Source: UBA6107 sp964533735 (GTDB lineage Bacteria; Chloroflexota; Anaerolineae; Anaerolineales; Anaerolineaceae). Taken from it: a DNA stretch of 13,754 bases. Both the position numbers and the translations under genes were made by a program. Below the pieces are notes generated by a model. It had not been told where the DNA came from and searched no databases. It saw only the letters and a program-made list of their open reading frames with translations. Positions 1 to 6,491 of this stretch are shown here, in pieces (within the stretch, counting starts at the first letter, position 1; the number at the start of each line of letters is the position of its first letter). The DNA lies in NCBI GenBank assembly GCA_964533735.1, contig CAZHMD010000030.1, positions 1 to 13,754 of the forward strand, given 5' to 3'.

Positions 1-66
1 AAAAGGGAATTCAAACGAGAACACTCAACTCCAATGGCATTACCAGTTGAAAGGAGCGTGGAATGA
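1..66 (+). other. Possible 3' end of an upstream gene, cut by the window edge
   Basis: All three forward frames are open from the left edge, so a partial gene cannot be proven. Two readings are plausible. One frame runs from base 1 to a TGA at 64-66, which would overlap the next start codon as ATGA. Another ends in TGA at 48-50, just before the AAAGGAG ribosome binding site of the next gene. Mo-hydroxylases of this family usually have a third, FAD-binding subunit, and that gene is absent downstream, so it may lie just upstream of the window. The 15-21 visible residues match no motif I recognise. Confidence 0.3.
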
Positions 67-2384
67 AGTTTAAATACCTGGGGAAAGATTACAACAGACC
101 GGATGCGATCAACAAGGTCACCGGTCGGGCGGTTTACCTGGACGATGTTCGGGTGCCTGATATGCTGCATGCCGCCATTCTGCGGCCGGAATACGCACAC
201 GCACGGATTAAAAAAATTGATACCCGCGAAGCCGAGAAGATGCCGGGTGTGGTCAAAGTGGTCACCGGCAAAGGCTGCAAATTCCGCTACGGCGACAATA
301 TTAAAGATATTACTCCCATGGCTATCGACAAGGTGCATTACATCGGCGAGCCTGTTGCTGCGGTAATCGCGGATACTCTGGCGCACGCCCAGGCAGCCCT
401 GCCTATGATCAAAGTGGATTATGAGCCGCTGCCCGTCCTGATCGACGCCCGCGACGCGATGAAACCCGGTGCTGTATTGGTACACGAGGATAACGGCAAA
501 TACTGGCATCTTCCCACCTTAAAACCAAAAGCCAAAACCAACATTGCCCACGAATACCATCTGCACAAGGGGAATGGCGAAAAGGGTTTTGAAGACGCAG
601 ACGTAATTGTGGAAGGCGAGTTCCTCTACCCGCTGGCTTCCTGTGCTGCAATCGAACCGCACGGCGCCATTGTCTGGTTCAAGGAAGACAAAACCATCGA
701 AGTCTGGTCGTCTTCGATTTGTCCATTCATCATCCGCGAAGACCTGGCAGGCTCTTACGGCATACCCGTATCCGATGTGCGCGTACGCATCCCTGATATC
801 GGCGGCTGCTTCGGTTATAAATCGGATATCACCGTCGAACAAACCATTGCCTGGATTGCCAGTTTTGTACCCGGCAAAGCGGTCAAGTGGGTAGCCACTC
901 GTGAAGAGGATTTTACCTCCACGCTCATCGCCCACGGCATCCGCACAAAAATGAAGATCGGCGCCAAGAAGAACGGCAAACTGGTGGCGATTAAGGTAGA
1001 GATACTGCACACCACCGGCGCTTATGCGGATACAGGTGTGAACGTCACCATCGCATCCACACACAACGCCACAGGACCCTACGAGTTCGAGCACTGCGAT
1101 CTGACCGGATACACCGTTTACACCAACACGCCTCCGGTGGGCGCTTACCGCGGCTACGGGCACCAGGAATCACAACTGGCGACAGAACGCATGATGGATA
1201 TACTGGCGCGTAAGTTGAATATGGATCCTTTTGCCCTGCGCGAGATCAACCTGCTGACTGAAGGCAAGGTTAATGCCCTGGGTGAACGGATGTGGAAAAC
1301 TCACGGCGATATCACCAAGTGCGTGGACATCATCAAGAAAACCGTATACAGCACTAACAAACCGAAGGAAGATGAGAATTATTATTACGGTCGCGGCATG
1401 GCTGCGGTGATGAAATCCCCCAAGGGTGCTCCATTCTCCACCAAGGGCTGCTACATGAAAATGAACATCGACGGCAGCGTTTCGGTGAACATGGGCGGCG
1501 CTGAAGTCGGTCAGGGGCTGCGGACGATCGTTCGCCAGATTGCAGCAGAAGCGCTCAAGATCGCACCCGAGCGCATTCGCGTATACAACGAGATTGATAC
1601 CCAATTCTCACCCTACGAGTGGCAGACCATCGGTTCAATGTTCACCACCCAGGGCGGACGCGCCATCGTCAGAGCGGCGGACAAGTTGATCGCCATCCTC
1701 AAGAACAACGCTTCGCAGGTGCTCAAGGCAGACGTGGATTACCTCGAGTACGATGGTGAGTACGTCTACCTGCGCAACGACCCCGACATCCGCGTATCAA
1801 TAAAAGACATCAACCGCGGCTACATCACCGATGACGGCATCACCATCGGTGAGGTTGCCCAGGCTGTTTCTGACGCCCGCCTGCCGCGCTATTCCAACCC
1901 CGACAAAAACGGGCAGGGCAGCATGGGTGTTTCCTACACCTTCGGTGTTCAGGCTGCTGAGATTCGCATCGAGAAAAAGACCGGCAAGATCCTGGTGGAT
2001 CATTTCGCTTCGGCATTTGATGTCGGTCAGGTGATCAACCCCAAGCAGATACGCGGCTCGGTCATGGGCGGCGTATTGATGGCAATTGGCGCTGCCCTCT
2101 ATGAAAAACTGGATTTCTCTCCTGAAGGAAAAATCCTTAATGCCCACTTGTTTAAATACCATCTGCCGACCTACAAGGAAGCCCCCCGCCAGTCAGTGGA
2201 ATTTGTGGAAACCCCGGATGCAGTAGGTCCCTTTGGGGCTCGCGGTGTGGGTGAACATTCGGTCATCGGACCAGCCCCCGCGATCCTTAACGCGATCCAT
2301 GACGCGGTTGGCGTAGACTTCTTTGAAATCCCAGTCACCCCGGAAATCATGAAAAAAGCACTCGAAACCAGGCAGGAGAAATAA
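63..2384 (+). CDS. Xanthine dehydrogenase family protein, molybdopterin-binding (large) subunit
   Basis: This is the catalytic subunit of a molybdenum hydroxylase (xanthine oxidase family), which hydroxylates a carbon centre using water. There is no signal peptide, so it is probably cytoplasmic. The 773-residue length fits separately encoded large subunits such as HcrA of 4-hydroxybenzoyl-CoA reductase. The N-terminal a/b hammerhead domain covers roughly residues 15-130 and the cofactor-binding domains follow. Visible motifs are GGCFGYK (247-253), GAYRGYG (360-366), GGAEVGQG (478-485), and near the C-terminus GARGVGE with the expected catalytic glutamate at Glu731. GAAAGGAG lies 6 bases before the ATG. 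The [2Fe-2S] subunit gene follows after one base, so the two form an operon. The FAD subunit is not in the window. The substrate cannot be read from sequence; xanthine, aldehydes, CO and aromatic acyl-CoA are used by relatives, and an active CO dehydrogenase would need its own signature loop, which I do not see. Confidence 0.93.
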   Translation: MKFKYLGKDYNRPDAINKVTGRAVYLDDVRVPDMLHAAILRPEYAHARIKKIDTREAEKMPGVVKVVTGKGCKFRYGDNIKDITPMAIDKVHYIGEPVAAVIADTLAHAQAALPMIKVDYEPLPVLIDARDAMKPGAVLVHEDNGKYWHLPTLKPKAKTNIAHEYHLHKGNGEKGFEDADVIVEGEFLYPLASCAAIEPHGAIVWFKEDKTIEVWSSSICPFIIREDLAGSYGIPVSDVRVRIPDIGGCFGYKSDITVEQTIAWIASFVPGKAVKWVATREEDFTSTLIAHGIRTKMKIGAKKNGKLVAIKVEILHTTGAYADTGVNVTIASTHNATGPYEFEHCDLTGYTVYTNTPPVGAYRGYGHQESQLATERMMDILARKLNMDPFALREINLLTEGKVNALGERMWKTHGDITKCVDIIKKTVYSTNKPKEDENYYYGRGMAAVMKSPKGAPFSTKGCYMKMNIDGSVSVNMGGAEVGQGLRTIVRQIAAEALKIAPERIRVYNEIDTQFSPYEWQTIGSMFTTQGGRAIVRAADKLIAILKNNASQVLKADVDYLEYDGEYVYLRNDPDIRVSIKDINRGYITDDGITIGEVAQAVSDARLPRYSNPDKNGQGSMGVSYTFGVQAAEIRIEKKTGKILVDHFASAFDVGQVINPKQIRGSVMGGVLMAIGAALYEKLDFSPEGKILNAHLFKYHLPTYKEAPRQSVEFVETPDAVGPFGARGVGEHSVIGPAPAILNAIHDAVGVDFFEIPVTPEIMKKALETRQEK

Positions 2385-2385
2385 G

Positions 2386-2862
2386 ATGGCCGAGAAGATC
2401 AGTTTTACTTTAAATAAAAAAGCGGTGGTCGTTGAAGTTGACCCCGAAATGATGGTATTGGATGTGCTCCGAGAGGTGTTGAATCTTACCGGAACCAAGC
2501 ATGGCTGCGATAATTCAACCTGCGGCACTTGCACCATTGTTGTAAATGGAAAGGCAGTCAAGAGCTGCAACCTACCGGTCAAGAAAGTGGCAGGCGCGGA
2601 TATCGTTACCGTCGAAGGATTGGCGTATGGCACCGATCTGCATCCGGTGCAGAAGTCGATCTCCGAGTCCGGCGCGATCCAGTGCGGATTCTGCACCCCT
2701 GGAATTGTGATGGAGCTCTATGGTTTACTCGAGTCCAATCCCGACGCCAGCCAGGTGGAACTGGAAAATGCCTTGAATAAACACCTCTGCCGCTGCACCG
2801 GTTACGAGCCGATTCGCGACGGCGCGCTGATGGCGCAGAAATTGATCCAGGATCGGAAATAA
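2386..2862 (+). CDS. (2Fe-2S)-binding small subunit of the molybdenum hydroxylase
   Basis: This is the electron-transfer subunit carrying two [2Fe-2S] clusters, partner of the large subunit one base upstream. The 158-aa length is normal for CoxS/HcrC/XdhC-type proteins. The N-terminal plant-ferredoxin-like domain has cluster ligands Cys41, Cys46, Cys49 and Cys61 (pattern C-x4-C-x2-C-x11-C). The C-terminal helical domain carries QCGFCTPG (Cys100, Cys103) and CRCTGY (Cys135, Cys137). All eight ligands are present, so it should be functional. The ATG is preceded by AGGAGA inside the end of the upstream gene, which indicates coupled translation. A strong terminator begins 5 bases after the stop codon, so the operon ends here. 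The physiological electron acceptor and the substrate are unknown. Confidence 0.95.
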   Translation: MAEKISFTLNKKAVVVEVDPEMMVLDVLREVLNLTGTKHGCDNSTCGTCTIVVNGKAVKSCNLPVKKVAGADIVTVEGLAYGTDLHPVQKSISESGAIQCGFCTPGIVMELYGLLESNPDASQVELENALNKHLCRCTGYEPIRDGALMAQKLIQDRK

Positions 2863-2866
2863 ATCC

Positions 2867-2898
2867 AAAAATCTCCTGCGAAGGCAGGAGATTTTTTT
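2867..2898. terminator. Bidirectional intrinsic terminator between the Mo-hydroxylase and pst operons
   Basis: A perfect 13-bp stem is formed by AAAAATCTCCTGC (2867-2879) and its complement (2884-2896), with loop GAAG. On the plus strand the T-run is seven bases (2892-2898). On the minus strand five T's close the stem, so it can also end pst transcription. It overlaps the pstB stop codon (2897-2899), a compact convergent arrangement. Confidence 0.9.
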
Positions 2899-3652
2899 AT
2901 CCAAACCTTCCCGTGATGTAATCCTGCGTGCGTTTGTCTTTTGGATTTAAAAACATATCCGTTCCTGGCGCGGTTTCGATGATTTCTCCCATTAGGAAAA
3001 AGGCAGCGTGATCTCCCATGCGCGCAGCCTGCTGAATGTTGTGTGGAACGAGTAGGATCGTGTATTTCTTTTTCAGCTCTGTCAACTGGGCTTCGATCTT
3101 GGACGTGGAAACCGGGTCGAGGGCGGAGGTGGGTTCATCGAGCATGATCACTTCCGGATCGAGTGCCAGCACTCGCGCCAGGCACAGGCGCTGCTGCTGC
3201 CCGCCGGAGAGGGCAAATGCAGAATCTTGTAGACGGTCATACACCTCATCCCACAAAACCGCGTTTTTTAACGCTTCTTCAACAGCGTGATCCAGTTTTT
3301 CCTTATTGCGCTCACCAGCCATCTTCAGTCCGTAGGCTACGTTCTCGTAAATGGAAAGGGGCAGGGGTACCGGGCGGGAGAAGACCATACCGATCTTACG
3401 GCGCAGGTCTATGGGGTCAATGTCCTCATCCAGGATATTCTTATTGTTAAACAAAACCTCACCGCTCATCTCTTCCACATCTGCCAGGTCATTCAAGCGG
3501 TTCAAAACGCGCAGGAAGGTGGATTTTCCACCGCCGGCCGGCCCGAAAAGGACAGTGATGGTGTTAGCCTCTATTTCCAGATTAATATGGCGCAGGCTTT
3601 CATTATTGTCCGAATAGCGGATGGAGAGGTCGCGCACGCTGAATTTTTTCAT
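2897..3652 (-). CDS. pstB: Phosphate ABC transporter ATP-binding protein PstB
   Basis: This is the ATPase that powers phosphate import through PstC/PstA; it sits on the cytoplasmic side. From the chosen start it is 251 aa, the usual PstB length. Motifs in order: Walker A GPAGGGKST (37-45), signature LSGGQQQR (148-155), Walker B IMLDEPTSALDP (starting at 169), and the switch histidine in VPHNIQQAAR. Odd point: the Q-loop reads MVFSRPVPLP, so serine replaces the usual glutamine of MVFQ (see findings). The ATG at 3652 is preferred because GGTGAG precedes it and it leaves only a 4-nt gap after pstA. A GTG at 3682 would add ten residues and overlap pstA by 26 nt. It is the last gene of pstSCAB; no phoU follows before the terminator. 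Confidence 0.94.
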   Translation of the reverse strand: MKKFSVRDLSIRYSDNNESLRHINLEIEANTITVLFGPAGGGKSTFLRVLNRLNDLADVEEMSGEVLFNNKNILDEDIDPIDLRRKIGMVFSRPVPLPLSIYENVAYGLKMAGERNKEKLDHAVEEALKNAVLWDEVYDRLQDSAFALSGGQQQRLCLARVLALDPEVIMLDEPTSALDPVSTSKIEAQLTELKKKYTILLVPHNIQQAARMGDHAAFFLMGEIIETAPGTDMFLNPKDKRTQDYITGRFG

Positions 3653-3656
3653 TGGC

Positions 3657-4526
3657 TCACCAGGGTCTCTTTGCCCGCGCACGGTTGCGGATAATGGTGG
3701 CGATAATGTTCATCCCCAGTACGAAAACCAGCAGCACCATCACCGTGCCGTATTGGATGCTGACGGGCATCCCAGGGACCTGTGTGGAGATGACGAAAAT
3801 ATGGTATGGCAGTGCCATGGTGGCATCCAGCGGGGATTGCGGCAGCATCGGCAGGAAGAATGTCGCTCCGGTAAACAGGATGGGCGCAGTCTCACCAGCC
3901 GCGCGTTCCAGGCCGAGGATGATGCCGGTAACAATGCCCGGCAGCGCTTGCGGCAGAATCACTTTGCGGATGGTCTGCCATTGTGTGGCGCCAAGTGAGG
4001 TTGAAACTACGCGGAAGGAATTTGGGACGCTTCGCAGGGCTTCCTCGGTGGTGCTGATGATCACCGGCAGGGTCATGATGGATAAGGTTAACGACGCAGA
4101 GAGGATGCTCGTACCAAATTTAAGGAAAAGCACGAATAAACCCAGCCCAAATAAACCGTAGACTACCGAAGGGATGCCGGCGAGGTTAATGATGGCGATG
4201 CGAATCAGGCGTGTTGCGGTATTGTCCTTCGCATATTCCGAAATATAAATGCCGGCTGCCACACCAATTGGAATGGAAAACAACGCTGTCCCCAGCGTGA
4301 GATAGAGCGTCCCCACAATTGCCGGAAGGATTCCACCTTCCTTCATACCATTGGAGGGTGCAGTAGAGAGGAACTCCCAACTTATCGCTGGAGCCCCTTT
4401 GATGATGATAAAGACCACCAATCCGATGATGGGGAGAACCGTCAGGATGGTGACCAGTCGCAGCAAGTTGAACCCTAAAGACTGGACAACCTTGCCTTTC
4501 AGGCGGGGAGGATCGCTAATGTTCAT
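3657..4526 (-). CDS. pstA: Phosphate ABC transporter permease PstA
   Basis: This is one of the two membrane permeases of the Pst importer. It is 289 aa with about six hydrophobic segments, the first near residues 22-43. The cytoplasmic EAA loop that docks to PstB is at about 161-193 (EEALRSVPNSFR, then SLGATQWQTIRKVILP). AGIPSVVYG (116-124) and GLERAAGETAP (205-215) are typical PstA segments. Its ATG overlaps the pstC stop codon as ATGA, which implies translational coupling, and AGAGGA lies a few bases upstream. The TGA stop lies 4 nt before pstB. Distinguishing it from PstC rests on gene order and the shorter, PstA-like C-terminal half. Confidence 0.95.
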   Translation of the reverse strand: MNISDPPRLKGKVVQSLGFNLLRLVTILTVLPIIGLVVFIIIKGAPAISWEFLSTAPSNGMKEGGILPAIVGTLYLTLGTALFSIPIGVAAGIYISEYAKDNTATRLIRIAIINLAGIPSVVYGLFGLGLFVLFLKFGTSILSASLTLSIMTLPVIISTTEEALRSVPNSFRVVSTSLGATQWQTIRKVILPQALPGIVTGIILGLERAAGETAPILFTGATFFLPMLPQSPLDATMALPYHIFVISTQVPGMPVSIQYGTVMVLLVFVLGMNIIATIIRNRARAKRPW

Positions 4527-5419
4527 GAAAGGATCCTCTCTGCCCGCCGGCGGGTTTTGGTGCTGACTGCACTGGCGATGATGTTGATCACCAGTGATAA
4601 GAGGAACAATAAAATACCGATGAAGAAGAGGACTTCGTAATGCGCGCTGCCCGTGGCGACCTCACCCATTTCTGAAGCGATGGTGGCGGTCATTGTGCGC
4701 AGCGGACGAAAGAGGGAATTCAGCTGCAGCGGGATCACCGCGGCGTTGCCGGTCACCATCATCACCGCCATGGTTTCTCCCAGTGATCGGCCAATCCCGA
4801 GCATAACCGCGGTCAGTACTCCGGTTTTGGCAGCCGGAAGAGTGACGCCCCAGATGGTTTGCCAGCGAGTGGCGCCAAGCGCCAGCGCAGCCTGGCGGTA
4901 ACCGGCTGGGACAGTATTGAGCGCTTCTTCTGCCACCGCCACGATTGTGGGGATGGATATTAGACCTAAGAGGATCGCACCTGTAAAACCTGTTAGACCG
5001 GTGGGCAAACCGAGGAATTTTCGCATAAACGGAACCAGCACGAGGATGCCGATGAACCCGAGCACCACAGAGGGGATTCCCGCCAGTATTTCGATGATGG
5101 GCTTGAGGGTATCCCGAATCCACGCAGGTGCCACCTCAGACAGGTAAACAGCCGTACCCACGCCAAATGGCAGCGCAATGAGGGTAGCTGTGAGCGTAAC
5201 TAACAGGGTCCCCAGGATGAGGGGGAGAAGCCCAAATAATCCTTCGATTGGGTACCAGCGGGGTTGAATCAGACTGGCGGGATCCACCTCCCACAACGCA
5301 GGCAACCCCTCGCGCAGCAGGAAGAACAGGATCAGCCCAACAAACAGGATGCTCGAGTAACCGGTGATCTTGATAACGGTTGAGACAACCGCATCCCCGA
5401 TTTTGCCATTGGGCTTCAC
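4523..5419 (-). CDS. pstC: Phosphate ABC transporter permease PstC
   Basis: This is the second membrane permease of the Pst importer, pairing with PstA. It is 298 aa with about six transmembrane stretches; the first spans roughly 17-35. The EAA loop is at about 164-195 (EEALNTVPAGYR, then ALGATRWQTIWGVTLP). LAGIPSVVLGF (112-122) and GRSLGETMAV (210-219) are family hallmarks. The start is GTG, overlapping the pstS stop as GTGA, with GGAGCGG just upstream. It overlaps pstA by 4 nt. A periplasmic-loop-rich N-terminus (about residues 36-65) is normal for PstC. Confidence 0.95.
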   Translation of the reverse strand: MKPNGKIGDAVVSTVIKITGYSSILFVGLILFFLLREGLPALWEVDPASLIQPRWYPIEGLFGLLPLILGTLLVTLTATLIALPFGVGTAVYLSEVAPAWIRDTLKPIIEILAGIPSVVLGFIGILVLVPFMRKFLGLPTGLTGFTGAILLGLISIPTIVAVAEEALNTVPAGYRQAALALGATRWQTIWGVTLPAAKTGVLTAVMLGIGRSLGETMAVMMVTGNAAVIPLQLNSLFRPLRTMTATIASEMGEVATGSAHYEVLFFIGILLFLLSLVINIIASAVSTKTRRRAERILS

Positions 5420-6324
5420 TTAACCGCTCCTGATCCAATGATGGGAACGAACCCCAAATTTGCCACGATCTGCTGGGCATCAGCAGAAAGCAGCCAATCC
5501 AGGTATTTCTTCAACTCACCCGTGGGAGCTTTCTGGGTGTACATGTAAAGGCTGCGCGAGATGTAATAAGTTCCTTCGGAAACACTAGCCACGGATGGCA
5601 AAACGAACTCTCCGGGATTTTCGATAGAGGAAACTGCCACCAACTTAACATCATCGGTAACATACCCGAGCCCGTCGTAGCCAATGGCATTGGGATTTTC
5701 GCGAACTTCAGAAATAATCCCTTCCGATGAGGGCAGCAGGCAGGTATCCGCCGCGAAGATCGTCTTATCGGAGGAATCCCCCCTGCGCACCACTTTTTCG
5801 AGGAAGAACACGTGTGTGCCGGAATTGGTTTCGCGCGAAAGGCGCACAATCGGACGGTCTTCACCGCCAAGCTCACTCCAGTTATTGATCTTCCCGGTGT
5901 AAATGGCGGAGAGCTGCTCGATGGTCAGTTGGTTTACGGGGTTATCCGGGTGGACAATGACCGCGATGGCATCGCGGGCGATGATGAATTCCTGGGGATC
6001 AAGTCCCGCTGCCCGCGCTGTTTCCAGTTCTTCAGATTTTATCTGGCGGCTTGCGTTTGCCAGAGGGATTGAGCCATTAATGAGAGCGGTAATTCCAGTT
6101 CCGGAGCCGCCTCCAGTGACGGAGATGCGCACTTCAGGATGCAGTTTTTGATACTCCTCCGCCCATGCCAGCGCGATGTTCACGATCGTATCGGAGCCTT
6201 TGTTCTCGATGTAAGCAGCGGTCGGGTTGTCCCCCGAGGATGGCATGCCATTATCCCGGCTGCAGCCAACGAGCACCAAAGCTACCAGGAACAGCAGGAT
6301 CAAAATATTGCGCATGCTACCCAT
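5416..6324 (-). CDS. pstS: Phosphate-binding lipoprotein PstS
   Basis: This is the extracytoplasmic phosphate receptor that feeds PstCA. It is 302 aa from the outer ATG. A hydrophobic signal segment ends in the lipobox LVGC, with the acylated Cys at residue 21, so it is membrane-anchored. Ligand-binding motifs are NKGSDTIVNIA (from 41), GGGSGTGITALINGSIPLANASR (71-93), SRETNSGTHVFF (163-174), and NPNAIGYDGLGYV further on. It is the first gene of pstSCAB and overlaps pstC by 4 nt. The start is uncertain. A second in-frame ATG lies at 6315, three codons in, and neither ATG has a clear ribosome binding site. A TATAAT on the minus strand (6328-6323) overlaps the outer ATG, which would favour 6315 if it is a real -10 box. 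Confidence 0.93.
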   Translation of the reverse strand: MGSMRNILILLFLVALVLVGCSRDNGMPSSGDNPTAAYIENKGSDTIVNIALAWAEEYQKLHPEVRISVTGGGSGTGITALINGSIPLANASRQIKSEELETARAAGLDPQEFIIARDAIAVIVHPDNPVNQLTIEQLSAIYTGKINNWSELGGEDRPIVRLSRETNSGTHVFFLEKVVRRGDSSDKTIFAADTCLLPSSEGIISEVRENPNAIGYDGLGYVTDDVKLVAVSSIENPGEFVLPSVASVSEGTYYISRSLYMYTQKAPTGELKKYLDWLLSADAQQIVANLGFVPIIGSGAVK

Positions 6325-6328
6325 TATA
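6323..6328 (-). promoter_or_regulatory. Possible -10 box of the pst operon
   Basis: A perfect TATAAT on the minus strand is followed by seven bases and then the ATG at 6315, so a transcript from it would be leaderless or nearly so. No good -35 box lies 16-18 bases upstream. No recognisable Pho-box repeat is seen in the 6325-6491 intergenic region. Confidence 0.35.
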
Positions 6329-6452
6329 TTCGATACTTTTCAAATCCTACAGCCATCCCCGCCAGCAAGAATCCAGTCGTGATCATAGGTTGCAGTCGAG
6401 AAACCCACCCTGGTTTGGTGAGAATTGAACGGCAAAGCGCAAGTGGTTGCGG

Positions 6453-6458
6453 TATAAT
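6453..6458 (+). promoter_or_regulatory. Possible -10 box of gyrA
   Basis: TATAAT lies 34 bases before the gyrA ATG. The best upstream TTGAAC (6425-6430) is 22 bases away, too far for a standard promoter, so the -35 part is weak or absent. The gyrA ribosome binding site AAAAGGA (6478-6484) lies downstream at good spacing. Confidence 0.4.
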
Positions 6459-6491
6459 CGATAGGCGGTTAACCCCTAAAAGGATATTCAC

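Noticed and set aside
519..1163. 214-codon open frame on the minus strand
   Set aside because: It is antisense to the well-supported molybdopterin subunit and lacks protein-family features.
6325..6491. Pho box upstream of pstS
   Set aside because: No tandem CTGTCAT-type or TTAACA-type repeats are visible in the divergent region, so phosphate control cannot be shown from sequence.
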